Shown here: one piece after another, positions 26,240 to 38,910 of the stretch | How positions within the stretch are numbered: position 1 is the first letter of the stretch | Layout: each line of letters begins with the position of its first letter | Assembly: GCF_026213295.1 (NCBI RefSeq) | Contig: NC_079415.1 | Coordinates: 27,700,181-27,764,180, forward strand | DNA length: 64,000 nt | Reading direction: 5' to 3' | DNA from: Gadus chalcogrammus | Lineage: Eukaryota > Chordata > Actinopteri > Gadiformes > Gadidae | Notes under the pieces: model-generated | Told to the model about the DNA's origin: nothing | Seen by the model: the letters and a program-made list of their open reading frames with translations, nothing else | The model's database searches: none | Program-made: the position numbers and the translations under genes

Positions 26240-27205
26240 GCCTGAACCGTCCAAGAAACAAGAGAGATCGGACACACTGTTGGTTCTTTTATTATTATTT
26301 TTTCAATTTTGGTGGGAGATTTTTAAATGTGACATATTATACCATATTATATATTTCTGTCTGTGTGATTACAAGACGTTTTGAAAAATCTGGCTCTTCT
26401 GATGTCACAAGTGAGCATGTCAACCTAGATGTGTGCTGGATAGATAAGTCTACAAGCCTGGCAACGTTTGCTACAGTCAAAACGTTGCTTATCAGGTGAG
26501 CGTCGCCCACGTGATGTCAGAAGAGGACGATTTTCAAAACGGCTTGTAGCGGCTATTCACACCCACAGGTGTTGGTATAATAGGTTATCTTTAAAACCCA
26601 ATTTCTTTTTCACTTTCGTTAAAAACCAGCTCACTACAGAATCATTTGTCTCAGGTTATATAGCCTGAGAGTGGTTTACTGTATCAATGACAATAGACAT
26701 AGATTATTTTGAATGGAAAACGCAACAGACACCAAACGACCAAACAAAACCAACTTTGCACACAATGTTAAAATATTTACGTGGTCCATGAAGAAAGGAC
26801 ATTGCTTATAAAGCTCTACTGGGGAACAGGCCCACTGTTTGTTAATTGGTACTTGCATGCCGGCTGTGTGTAGGAAATCTGTACATAAATCTATCCTACA
26901 CAATTATCTATATGAACACCCTTTACCTAGCCCACTAATACTGCCAATTTCATACTACTGCTGCTGAAACTGCAACAACTACTTTTAGTTGGGGTATAAA
27001 ATGTTAGCATGCTGTGTTTCACATGTCTAACATGGTTCCATTACTACTGTGGCCCACTGCAAGAGAAGGTTCTGTAGTGTCTGTTCTAGCTAATTGAGGG
27101 TTAGGGTCAGATTATTTTATCTCTTGTCTTCACAAGTGCCAGGAAGGTAAGCTGTCATCAAAACCTTGAACCTTGACCACAATCTTTTCTCGTTATCTAG
27201 TTCTC

Positions 27206-27302
<97 letters not shown>

Positions 27303-28980
27303 AAAGCTTTCCAAATGTCCCAGAAAACTCACAGACCTACTTCATACCCTGCTGATATTTTTTTGAACCTGCTGTAGGGAGTAGATATAGTAGATATAGT
27401 AGATATAGTAGGGAGTAAACAGAGTGCAGGCCTTGCTGCTGCCATCCAGGTCTGTGTCTAGCGCACTGTACTGGATCCACACAGGACTGAACCATGCAGT
27501 AAATAGAGAAAGGCTTTGCTAAAAAAATCTCATCATCAGTCTTGGTTTTGCCTAAACGTTCACAACTCATTCAATAACCGTCTTTAATATGTCTTAATAG
27601 GCGTCAATCCATGTGTCTAGGAACGGTAGGCGGCATATAGGCCAATATATTGACCGCCAGCAATGCCTACATCTTGTCAAAAAAGTTACAAATGAATAAT
27701 ACTAATAACAAAAACATTGATTATTATTTCCGTCACACAAAAATACAAAACAGACGGCGCAGTGAAAGGAAAATGCTTACTTTCTGCTGAGTTAAAGCCT
27801 CCAGTCTTTAAGCTGAGGGAGATTTAAACCCAACGATCCCAGCTGCAAATTCACGTGTGGAGCGGAAAGTAGTGCTCCTTAATACTCTGTAGGGAAAGGG
27901 TTACACGGGGCGGTGCCATGGGGCGGTGCACTTTCTCTTGGTTCGTGTTTGTTTCCACCAATCCCGAGGCTGGAGCCCGGTTGGTATCCTGTGAATAAAT
28001 GCTCTGACAAGGTATACGAAACTGGATTGGTCTGATGGTGTTGAAAGGCCACGATGGGGCTAAATTGGAAACCTAAAACGTGTTAAGGTTATTTAGAAAA
28101 ATGTGAGTTGGATGCTTGAGCAAAACGTAAAAGAAACGAACAAATAACTTACTATTTTAAAGGAGTGAAGTGTACACCAGGTGGCAGCAACGTTGCAGAT
28201 ATCGGACTTCTTTGTATACTCTGAACGCACCACACGACAACCCTTCTCTGTTCATGCCCTTTGACACCAATTCGATCTCATTCCAAATATTGTCGGCCAA
28301 TTATTAATCCTTTGTTGGCTGCAACGCTTTGATATAATTTGGTTCAGTTGCCATTTAACAGATTAGACATGAAATTCCAAAGCAAATACACTGTGAACTA
28401 GGCCTCAAAAGGGCCAACTCAACCAGTGCTGTTTATTTGTCAGCACATGTACTTGTTCGATGCTCTATTTGTGCGTGCATGTGTGCGCGCTTGCGTGCGT
28501 ACCTGTATGTGCGTGCGTGTGTCCGTGTGTCCACTATGGGGGGCATTCAGGGCCTACATTTGTAAATATAAAAAATTCAACATCACACGTGGATCTCCAT
28601 TATACTATGGATTTAGCTTGTGCTGGTAAACATCACTTTAACTGTATTATTTTAACCCCAAGAATGATAGACTCCAGACGTAAAGGAAAAATTATTAATT
28701 CCAGTATTTTTGTTGATGCAATTAAAAACTCCCAACTTCAGCACTTTTGCTTGCAATCGTTAAACTTTTCACTCCTCTCCGCATGTTTTCTAATCATGAA
28801 CTTGTGAGATTGATGTGGTTCCCAGGCTACCTGCTTTCTAGAGTTACCTTTTTCTTATCCCTATGTTTAACATAATGTACTGCCCTCCGTTCCTATAACG
28901 TCCCACTTAAAGTGGCTCTGAACATTTGTAACACTGCCCCGACCATGGATAAGAGTTAAAACCAGGGCCGGTGTAAGTAC
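26240..28980. other. 5' flank of the dehydrogenase gene, no coding gene seen
   Basis: Should contain the non-coding first exon and promoter of the minus-strand dehydrogenase, but I cannot place them. A (CA)n run of about 92 bp lies at 27209-27301 and an imperfect GTGCGT/GTGTGC-rich stretch at 28467-28530. GGGGCGGTG occurs twice at about 27908-27930, a possible GC-box cluster. Confidence 0.4.
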
Positions 28981-28984
28981 CATA

Positions 28985-29512
28985 TCGGCTCGGCTTCCAG
29001 ATCGGCTCGGGGTCCGTCGTCTGCTGATTACGTTACACAATATCATTGGCTGTACGCTTGAATGGGCGTACATTGTGATTGGCTGTACGTCGGACAGTTG
29101 TGATTGGCTGTTTTGTGCTGTAGCTCTGGCTGTAGTCATAGCAACCACGAGGCAACAGCGAGCACATGTGTGAGCGGAGTAGGTATATGTCTAGTTTCGG
29201 TTTGTGTTGCCAGATTGGGCATATGTCCCGTTTTTCCAGCATAGTGATTCAAAGTAGCCAAAGCAGGCTGAAAATTTGCCCAATCTGGCAACACGGACGG
29301 CTTATCTTAACAGCCAAGCTGATTCCGAGGGATGTTTTGTTTTTAGAAGAAAACTATCCATACAGATATGTTGGGAATGGTCAATGTTCAAAATGAAAGA
29401 TCATTACAGGCTCTTTAATTTAAGCCATAAAAAACCTTATTGCTGTAGATAGTGTATTGTGTGACGTAATCAGCAGACGACGGACCCCGAGCCGATCTGG
29501 AAGCCGAGCCGA
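28985..29512. mobile_element. MITE with about 49-bp perfect terminal inverted repeats
   Basis: TCGGCTCGGCTTCCAGATCG begins at 28985 and its complement ends at 29512; arms match perfectly for about 49 bp and imperfectly to about 58 bp. The interior (about 400 bp) is non-coding, with three ATTGGCTGT motifs (29042-29120) and an inner inverted pair around TTGCCAGATTGGGC (about 29208 and 29280). TA is the only plausible target duplication, so the superfamily is undetermined. Confidence 0.8.
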
Positions 29513-29515
29513 CTA

Positions 29516-30375
29516 GCCATTATGGTGCCCGAGGCGAGATCAGGTGCTGCCCCTCTAGGGGCGTAGGTAGCATTAAAGGTTATCAGTGGCTCAAAATTAT
29601 TTGAGCCACTGTGCTGCCTTATCAACACCAACTCTTTTTCAGTAAAAATATAGACAAAAAACATCACAAAGGTTTCAGACAAAATCGATTTTTAAATTTT
29701 TATAAATAAAAATATTTCTCAAACAAACTTTATCATTAACAAATATGTGAACAAAAGCGCTATTAAAGCTCCACAAAATAAACTTCTGCGATAAACAAGT
29801 AGAATGATAAAGCATTAAGAAAAATACACTGTTCATTTATTAAAAATGATTTCCTGTTTCCTCATGAAATATTTATAGTTCAGGTTTGACCCAATTATTA
29901 AGTCAGACAGTCCTAGTCAAAGAAAATATTCTTTGCTTCAATAACATGTGTTTAAAAGGTGCTTTGTAGAATATAGTAGAGATCAGGTGTCCCTTCTCCA
30001 GCAGCTGGGGGCTTCTGCAGTTATTTCCTCATTGGATCTGGAAAGTTGTAGAGTAGATGAAGTAAGCCAAGCTAAAAGCAAGCTAAAACATGTAGCTCCT
30101 GCTGCAGAGTAGCTATAAGTTATAGACTAGATTAAGTAAACCAAGCTGAAAGCAAGCAAACACATGTGGCTCCTGCTGCAGACTAGCTATGTCGCTACTA
30201 GCTATGTCGCTACTACAAATGTAACATCTACGCCTACATTTCTGTGTAAACATGAGATGACTACCCCTTTATTGGGTTCATTCTGAGGATTGAATAAGTA
30301 AGTAGGTGATCCCATCCCCTTTAAGGCTGAGGTTTCCTGCATAAAAGCACAAAACATTCATTGTATGCTGTTTAT
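29516..30375. other. Intergenic, no gene seen
   Basis: AT-rich. A diverged tandem pair (AAGTAAGCCAAGCTAAAAGC near 30060, AAGTAAACCAAGCTGAAAGC near 30134) is present. Confidence 0.4.
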
Positions 30376-30379
30376 AGGT

Positions 30380-31510
30380 ACACAATATGCAGAACCTTGA
30401 TTTAATACCATCCATCACTCCGATTGGCTGCTGGCTGAATCTGGCGAGTACCCCTATGAGAAGATTGGTTAAGTCAGGGCATTGAAGAATTTCGGAGTTG
30501 AGAGAAAGATGCACCACATTCAAACACAAGTCCTGAGTTTGCCTCTCTGGGGGTGGTACACCCGTCTTCACACGTTAGCTTCCCCTGTGGCACTGCCTCA
30601 GTGTAGTCTATGTCAATTACATAAGTGAGAAATTCCTTGCATTCATCATGAAATGCCTCATTCCTTTGGAAATGTATTTTTAAGGTTGGAAATACAATGC
30701 TCAGCAACATGATTATCAGCCCGTCAAAAACTTCTTTCCTGAACGGTCACCTGAGACTGTAGTGTTCATCCACAATGTTGGCTGAGTCTTTAGCAATCTT
30801 CATGAACTTTTTTTCTTCTAAGGCATTTCCTTTGTGTCTCCATATGTGTATTCATTGAATTCTTTATTGTACTGTGAGACCCGTAGCTCCTGAAGGTTGA
30901 ACAATGAAATCCTGGTGGCAGAGATTGAATGATTTTTGTTACCTTTTCTTTTCATCCTCTTAATGGACCATTAACCACCCAGGCGAGGGAGATCTTTACT
31001 GCTCTTTTTGACCCTCTCTTTTTGAGGTATGGACACTTAGATAGATTCGGGTTTGGGGTGCTTTGTTTGGTGACAGGTATGGTCTTCTGCGTGAGCCTCT
31101 GGGAGGGCTGTGTGAATGTATTGAATTTAATTGAAAATATTTTTTTATTTCGAACAAGTAAGGGAATATAAAAAATAAGCAATAATAAACAATAAATAAA
31201 ATGATGGAACAAGTGGACAGTTACAATTAAGCAATATTTACAAACATTGAAAGGCACCAATTTAAAGATACTTTCCAACATTTGCTTTACCAGTTCGAAA
31301 ATGTGTTCACCTCCAGACCTGAGACTATGTGACTGCTGACTGTCTTTTCTTGAGCCATGGTGCGGAGAAGGATGTTTGTTCCCTTTCCTCTGATATACAA
31401 CGGGTGTTTGAGTTGGTCTGTACAAACCATAGCTGAGCAAGCACGGTCAAGGAATACATATATTTGCACTATTTCATTTATTTTGCTGGATTTCACTTTC
31501 ATAGACACAA
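30380..31510 (-). mobile_element. BEL/Pao LTR-retrotransposon pol remnant
   Basis: Minus-strand pieces follow the BEL order. An aspartic-protease-like stretch (31508-31287) has IYVFLDRACSAMVCT where the catalytic DSG is lost. A linker (about 31100-30955) ends SLAWVVNGPLRG, a BEL signature. An RT start (about 30840-30380) has HYSL, FRKE, KIHFQRNEAFHDECKEFL, VFECGASF and SLNSEILQCPDLTNLLIGVL. Frames change several times with stops; about 31120-31265 looks like unrelated AT-rich insertion. Plainly inactive. LTRs were not found. Confidence 0.75.
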
Positions 31511-32103
31511 TAGATAATACTCACTCCTCTTCCAGGCCCCAATATGCCCATATGCTTTCAGAGAAGCCTCCACACCGTTCTTTGATGTTTCAGACTCTTC
31601 GGTTGGTCATAATTTTATTCCTTTTCATTTTCCATTTTACCTATTTGAAGCACAGTTGGACGGGTTTGATTTAATCAGGGGCGACTAGTAAAGTTTGTGC
31701 TCATGTGCCTTGAACAGATTCCCTTTTATTTTAAGAAGCTGATCTTTTGAGTTGAGATGAGAGGTAATAGCTTGTCTTGAGGCGAGGGTGAGATTGTATT
31801 AGCCTTAAAGTTTGCCAGACTGCTTGCAAAGCTGTTGCTGGGGAATTTCAGCCTCTGTGACTTGATAACTCTGGACTCCTTTGACCTAGTCTTGCAAACT
31901 AGTTTTTGATCTTGAATGTTGCAACATACAGGGTGTGTTGTGATCCGTAGTTGTTTTTATCAGTGAACTCGACCAGAGGCCTGTTTCAGGTAGCTGGTTT
32001 AACATACTCTGAGTTTAATCCTGCGCTCTGAGTTGGTTGACTCAGAGTTCAGGGTTGAAAAGCAACTCTGGGTTTTCGGTTTCAGAACAGGCGATCAGCG
32101 TTG

Positions 32104-32645
32104 GCTTATGGCGCGTTTCCACTGCAGGGTACGGAACGGATCGGATCGCAAAGGTGCGGGTCGGATCGCGTTTCCACCGCCAAAAGTGGGCGTGACCCGG
32201 ACTTTGCCGTACCCGTTCCGACCCCATTTTGGGGACTCCTCCGTTGCGGTACCCAAAACGAGACCAGACGCCTGAAAGGGTACCCTGGAATTCTAGCTAC
32301 ACCCCCCCTCCGTTGATTGGTCGACAGAATCGTCACTTCCGGTCGACGCGGGGATAAAGACAACAAACAGTAGCCTCGAGGTATTATTCTTAACAATTAA
32401 CATGTCGCGTAAAAAGCTTGCTTGGCCGAACAAGGAGGTGGAGACGTTCGTCTGCATTCTTGGGGAGGAAGACGTTGTTTACTATGTTTACGTAGCTGCC
32501 GCGGCGATCGACATCCGGCCTACCACCAAGGGTACTGTCGGCAGTGGAAACGCGACCTCGGAACTGAGCTGGGCTATACCGCCCCCTCCCTACCGCACCT
32601 TTGCGATCCGATCCGTTCCGCACCCTGCAGTGGAAACGCGGCATA
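32104..32645. mobile_element. Nested inverted-repeat element carrying a SANT-like gene stub
   Basis: GCGTTTCCACTGCAGGGTAC near 32110 is repeated inverted near 32640; about 47 bp of the arms match with one or two differences. Within it a short plus-strand start (32402; MSRKKLAWPNKEVETF...ILGEEDVVY) resembles the N-terminus of Myb/SANT-like proteins of Harbinger transposons before it decays. It sits just inside the left end of the larger Harbinger element, so it is the younger insertion. Confidence 0.7.
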
Positions 32646-32737
32646 AATCAACTCGGAGTGCGTTCACGCTGGGTTGGGGGCGTGCCTGTTGACTATAAAG
32701 AGCCATCATCAATGGATCTCTGATAACATGATCAAAC

Positions 32738-33500
32738 ATGGACCAAAAGCGGAGATCCACTTACTTTTCCCCACGGAATTGGAAATTCTAATGAACGCGT
32801 ATGCCGAGCAGTTACCCCTTTAAACAAAAAAAAACATAACCGCCGCGGCAGCGAGAGCGCGAGAGATTGCTTGGCAGGAAATAGCTGAACAAGTCAATGC
32901 CTGTGTAAAATAAATTAGTAAAATAAAATAAGAGGATAGTTTAATATCTTCCACTCATTCAATATGTAAATTGTGTGTATGTGTGTGTGTCAATTTACGC
33001 AACCCCAAGTTGCCCCAAGAGGACTTGGCAGCAAATGAAGATGAAGTACAAAAATATAGTTCAAAAATGTAAACTAATGTTTAATTGAAATCAAATCAAT
33101 TGTGCTGTTTTGCCTGCTCTACCTAATTTAACAGCTATTTTCAATATTATTTACTGCTTCTATATTTAAGCAGTAAATGTAAGTAGTACATTTCCCAGCC
33201 ACCCCAACACTGCCAATAGTTAATATGATTTAGATATATTAGAAGGCTACACCTAGGCAAAATGCATTACATATATATATATGTCTTCAAAATAGTGCTT
33301 ACTGAATTTTAGGGTAACATTTTCCTCCATGTTAGCAAATCGAAAAAAAGCAGAGGCCCGGAAGACTGGAGGGGGTCCACCGCAGCCCTCACAGAGGCTG
33401 AGGAGATGGCCCTCAGCCAACAGAGTATGCGTCCTGTGGCTGAGGGCATCCCTGGGGGGAGCTCCTCTGACCCCCCCCCACCCTCCAGGATAGAAATGCC
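32738..33500 (+). pseudogene. Myb/SANT-like Harbinger accessory gene, broken
   Basis: ATG at 32738 opens MDQKRRSTYFSP; a frameshift then moves the match to TELEILMNAYAEQ and later to ITAAAARAREIAWQEIAEQVNAC, the SANT-like DNA-binding region found beside Harbinger transposases. A Pro/Ser-rich linker with EARKTGGGPP-like residues follows near 33353. Several stops; not functional. Confidence 0.6.
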
Positions 33501-34689
33501 TTTATAAGAGGTCGGTTATTCAAAATAATTAAATATGTACACGCAACACAGCACGTTACAAATTAGATGGGGCAATATTCTGGCTCAAGTAATAATTTCA
33601 CTGTCTAATCATCTTCTTCCAGTTACTGATGGCGTCATCGCCCTAGGCTACTTGAACCAGATGCCCTCACCAACCTTCATGCAATTGTAACAATTCAAAA
33701 GATGCAAAAGGATGCTTTGGAGATCCAAATTTTGGAACATAAGTTAAAGGTGGGTGAGGTGGAAACTGGGATACTGTTCCCTGCTCTAAAAACATACCCA
33801 ATATGAATGACTTTGTGCTTTCAGGAAATAAAGAAATCCTCATAAAAAGTAGATTGTCTTTATTAGAACATCGGGCTGTGGTGGGACAAGTTAGTTTTTT
33901 GAACAGTTTACTCAAAGGGTTTTACTTCAGTGAACATTGCAGACGATTATGCTGAGCTGCGTGTAGAGAAGAACAGCATCTGGTTAAAAGCAGTAGCCTA
34001 CCAGGGACTTTTCTGCCTTGCATTCTTAAAATGAGTTTCTTGACTTGCAGCAGTTATAGGTCCGTGGTTAGTCAGCTACTCTGATCATGGGAAAGCCACA
34101 ACGTTAAAGTGACTGTAGTACAGAGCGGGTGGGATGCACGGGGCAGATCATTCTACTCATGCGTTAATTGCGTCAAAAAACTTAAACTTAAACTTCAAGC
34201 ATGCCCCCGGTGCGTTTGACAGTTAACATGGGGGCTGAGAAGGTGGTCTAAATAAATGATGGATTGCGCTTAAAAACGATAGCGCTCGTGAAGAAAATTA
34301 TCAGGAAAATAAAGTATATCCAACCGGGGTCTTAATAATCGTTCCTCACGGAGATTCCTTCTGAGGATCGAAGCCTCTACGTACACAGGCTCTCGTAGAA
34401 AAGGACATGCCATTTCTAACACTTCCTTCTGTCGGAGAGCTGCCTTCAGCCTTATAGACAACAAACTCAGAGTAGGTCTAACCACCTCCCGAGCAGGTTA
34501 GACCCACGTTGCCGCAGCAACTAACTCTCGGTTGCGCTGAACCTGCTACCTGAAACGGAAAACCCAGAGTTTCCACTAACTCAGAGCGAACAAACTCGGG
34601 GTTGCCTCAAAACCAGCTACCTGAAACAGGCCTCAGATCACTGAATCTTGCCTTGCTGGTCCACCTTTACCTGTAGCCTATAGACTTCT

Positions 34690-36650
34690 GGGGCCGTATT
34701 CACAAAGGATCTTAGGGCTAAAAGTAGGTCCTAACTGGCGAATTTAGGAGTAACTCCTAAAAATAATGGGCGTGTCACTCTTAAATTTAGGACTCCTAAC
34801 TTTTTTCACTAAGAGCAATTCACAAAGTATTTTAGGACTAAAAGTAGCACCTAAGTCTAGGAGAGCTTAAAAGTCCTCAAGAGGACTCCTAACTCAGTAA
34901 GACCTATTCACAAAGAATCTTAAAATGCCTGCGAGACGACATGTTAGGGTATTCAAATTATTGTGGAGTTAATGCGCGATGCAATAACATCCCCGACTAA
35001 CAGGAATAATCCGATTAGTCCCGAAATAAAATGTTATAAAAATTATAAGTTATAAAAAAATATATATAACTTATAAAAAATAAAATAATTGCGCCATCAA
35101 AAGACGAGGACGTGTTCGTCAATAGGAAGAAAGTGCATTCCATCAACACGCAGGTTGTTTTTGATGCAAATTTTAACATAGCCTACTGGATGTTGTTGCA
35201 AAGTGGCCTGGATCTTCAGCTACCCATGATTCGCGCATTTTAATGGTGAGCGGTCTGAGGCAGCTTTTTGAGATGTACCAGTTGGGTGTCACTTGCTGGG
35301 TGACAGTGACTATCCATGCAAGACGTGGCTCTAGACACCCTACCTTAATCCACAACCGGGAGCACAGTTAAAGTGTAACATGTAAGTGATTACGCAGATT
35401 ACGCTGAGTCCTATGCGTAAAACACATCGTATTGGCTCTTTGCGAGCACACAAACATACACGAAATGTTGTGGAGAGAGGAATTGGGCAGATGAAACGTC
35501 GGTTTCATGTCCTCCACGGCGAAATACGCCTCACCCCAGAGAGGGCAAGCACAGTAATCACTGTATGTGCCATTCTACACAACCTTTGCAAGCGGAGGAA
35601 CATTCCACAGCCAGACGATGATGATGATGATGATGATGATGATGGCGGAACATTACAAGGAATTTGGCCGTGTGGAACCGAGTGGACAGGCATTTAGGGA
35701 TCACTTTGAAAACACATTTTAGGTAAACACTGTTACGTATTTTAAGAATCTAAGCTACCCACACATAGACCCAATGAAGACCAAACATATTAGCCGTAAA
35801 TACCATACATAGCCACAAGGGGAGCCTTACTGAAGGCTGCAATAGATACTTTATCCACAGAGGGCAGCACCACAGACCAAGCGAGGAAAACCGAGGATTA
35901 CGTCCCACCGGTTTTCTCCAAGTCTTCCGGCCCTCCGAGTCCATAAGAAAGCCTCCACATCGTGGAGACAGGTAGAACTCTCCAGGCAGCGCTAGGACAT
36001 TCGTGGGCTAAAGTCTTAGACCAGCTAGGAGAACACTCTCGCACGTGCTAAGGCACATCTTCAATCTCTCTTAACTTCAGAGCATCAGTTTACCATACCG
36101 AAAATACTTTATACAAATAAAGTCTCTTTAAAGCTATTCCTTTGGATTCGACCCCTCTTTCCTTGAAGAACATAATAACACCTTGGCACAAATCAGTCAA
36201 CACTTGGGTAGTTCGTAACATTTATTTTATTTTAGATTTTACGTATTTTTATTGTTTGCTTTCTCTCTCTCTTGAACGTGCAGGCTACAACGTCATTATC
36301 GTGGTCTGCACAAAATGGTCATCATGCGTGTATTCTGCTAACTGCACTATAACTACTTAATAGGAATTCATTTCTAGCCTAGGCTATTTCCTTGTTTTTC
36401 GGTGATTCAGTGGGCTCGTCTGAACAACCAATCACCGAACTGACCGCTTCTAAACTCGTGCACGAGAATTGACGTAATCCATAGCAACGGCGCGTCACTC
36501 TTAGTTCACTCTTTGTGATTTATCCTTAGTAAGAGTAGGTCTCAGCGGCTTTGTGAATAACTTTTAAGAAAAAACTCCTACGTAAAATGTTTTAGCGCGA
36601 GTTAGGAGCACTCCTAGCGGTAAGATAAAATGCTTTGTGAATACGGCCCC
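34690..36650 (+). mobile_element. PIF/Harbinger element with HARBI1-like transposase remnant
   Basis: GGGGCCGTATTCACAAAG (34690-34707) and its complement (36633-36650) bound the element, with further AGGA/TCCT-rich inverted motifs inside. The plus strand at about 35386-35695 encodes a HARBI1-like C-terminal transposase piece (GIGQMKRRFHVLHGEIRLTP, then VCAILHNLC) ending in a (GAT)n-encoded poly-Asp run at 35617-35643. The N-terminal DDE part is gone. Confidence 0.75.
35731..36220. mobile_element. Possible solo LTR inside the Harbinger element
   Basis: TGTTACGTA at 35731 and TTCGTAACA ending at 36220 give TG...CA ends with short inverted TGTTAC, and AATAAAGTC (about 36116) lies 100 bp before the end, as in an LTR. 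The flanks AACAC and TTTAT do not match, so there is no target duplication and the call is weak. Confidence 0.3.
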
Positions 36651-37667
36651 AGATCTCCACCTCTGTGGAGTTTAAATGGCAACTTGGTGACCAGACATTT
36701 TAAGTTAGGCTAAGCCAAGCGCCTCCATACATGCAATATCTTAAGGTTACGACCATAACCCCTGTTCTCTACAGCATGAGTGAGGTATCTCACATATGGG
36801 GGTACGCCTCCCCGCGTATCCCTCAGAAGCACTTTATCACTACGCCAGCCAAGATTGGCAGGCCATGTCTGACGAACCCAGGTCAGCCCCCTATGTAATT
36901 ATCTGACCGTGCGTACGGAGTCATTCAAGGCAGCAACCTCTTCTCGCTCACCGCAAAGAAGGGTAATCCGGTGAGATACCTCACTCTTGCTATAAGAGAA
37001 CCGGGGTTACGGTTGTAACCTTAATTTCTCTTTCAAGCATTCGTGAGGTATCTCATGTATGGGATATGTTTACTCCCGTATTGCCGGACAGGCCAACCTC
37101 AACGATACGTGACCATTCCAATCATGACAGCTTCCTGCGCTCCCTATGAGTTCACACTCAAGACAGCATGAGCCAAGCGAGGCGCAGTAACGTCAATTCT
37201 GTAACAACCTCGTTCCTCAATAATCTTGACCGTGGGGATGAAGGTCCATGGATTTTCATAAGAATTTATAAGACTGTATTTGAGAAACTGGGCATTTAAA
37301 CACATTTATTGAATATCATGGATCTGCACCCCCCCCCCCCTGTTGTACTGTGTATTGTTTTGTAATGTCTGTGCGTTTTGTCATCTTGTGATGTATGTAT
37401 ATGAGGTTTTTGATTGTTTTGTTTGATGTTTTGTTGTGTGTTAACGTAGTGGGTGAAGCCCAAGAAGCTGATTCGCACAGCGCCTCTAACGAAACCCCTT
37501 TAAACAAGGCCCACGACGTGGCAATGCCCCTTTTTGAGTGTGCATGCAAACCAACAGGTGCCTCCAGCCCTTTTGTTGAATAAGCCAAAACTATAGCCTC
37601 AACAACCCAGTGTGATCAACGCTGTTTCGTGATAGGCTTACCCTTGTGAGGACCAGCGGTCTCATTT

Positions 37668-38910
37668 ATAACCGTTGTGTACGCACAAAACGGGGCTGAA
37701 ACTGGCGTACGTGACTTTCCACGCCACGGTTGTGTTTTATAAAAAACTAACCTGGCGGGAGAATGTGCGCAGCCCTAAGTAAACTCTGACCCATGCGTAC
37801 GCATGGTTTGGAGGAAAAGGAGAATTGGTGACACAGACGGTGTGGTGGTGAACTGAAGTCAGACTAGTAATATGTAGTAGGAGAAGAACGACTATGTTTT
37901 ATCTTCGCACTTCATAAATTTTATTTCAACCCGTATCATGCGTTAAATCTATGTAATTAGAATAATTTAAGTCAACTGCGTTATTTTTCAGTTATAACTC
38001 CAGAAACATCTCCATAGAATCGAAATGAAAATTCAAAATCAAAATTCTCTGTATTTAATCCCGTCACTCCATACTGTCCACGGACGGCGCGACTGCATGG
38101 ATAAAGCATCTGTACATCATGTGTCAATAACATAATATTTTTATGTGACACTGTAAACACATAATCAAATGTCAATTAAATCCCAAGTGTGGAAAACCAA
38201 GCCACATACTCCTCATCACAATCGTTATAAGTTTTCATGACAAATCAGGCATTAAAAAGGGGTTATGTTCAAGAACATTTTACGTGAGTGATTACAAACT
38301 GATTATCCAAGGTGTTCTCGGTCAGTCTTATTGCCATAACCCTACAAATACAGGGGTGAGCCCCGTGCGTAATGCTGCACCATGGCACTGCTGGAGGACC
38401 ATGCAAATGGCAGGATTCGGAGGGAGAGGGTCTTCAGGGACCATAGCGATTAATTGGTACATAAAAATATGTACCTTTATGTCAGACTAGGGATGGGCAT
38501 GATTAATCGACGATCGAATAATTGATCGTTAAGAATTTCGTCGATTACGTACATTTTTCATCGATTAAACTAATGCAGTGTGCAATTAAACATTTTACCA
38601 CACGGGGGCAATATTTAATTTTGCGGCTCCTCCCCCGCAATAAACATCCCGCTTTGAACGGTGAACTCTTTACGCCTAGCAGCTATAAAAAGCTATAAAA
38701 AGCTATAAAAACTACAAAATGACTATTAATGCAGGCTATGTGTGACCGTTTTTCAGTACACTTATTTTCGCCCGATCTGATTCGGAACGCTCTACGTACT
38801 CAAACTTTGACTAGTAAGTACGGATAGTATGGATATTGGAACACGGCGATGTAATCATGAAGCGGACGACGCCACGGCGAAGTCTGGTGTGGGACCATTA
38901 AGATTTAAAA
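37668..38910 (+). mobile_element. Harbinger and hAT fragments inserted in the DIRS recombinase frame
   Basis: The recombinase frame stops matching at about 38915 and resumes at about 37665. The insert begins GGTCTCATTTATAACCGTTG, common in fish Harbinger elements, and near 38390-38450 encodes LLEDHANGRIRRERVFRDH, like the N-terminus of HARBI1-type transposases. From about 38488 TAGGGATGGGCATG and ATTAATCGA start a hAT left end, reaching TPRRSLVWDH (about 38870-38900), the start of a BED zinc finger. Neither element is complete. Confidence 0.65.

Larger units (their letters stand above)
31977..34633. mobile_element. PIF/Harbinger-type element with CAG target duplication
   Basis: AGGCCTGTTTCAGGTAGCTG starts at 31977 and its complement ends at 34633, with matching CAG on both sides (31974-31976, 34634-34636). 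A 3-bp duplication of TWA/CWG type is usual for PIF/Harbinger. The interior holds a Myb/SANT-like gene remnant (32738 onward) and a nested inverted-repeat element (32104-32645). No DDE transposase was recognised. Confidence 0.75.

Noticed and set aside
35613..35643. Poly-aspartate run as a possible functional acidic domain
   Set aside because: (GAT)n expansion at the end of a broken transposase remnant.
35731..36220. Solo LTR as a firm call
   Set aside because: TG/CA ends and AATAAA are present but flanking bases do not match; kept only as a low-confidence feature.
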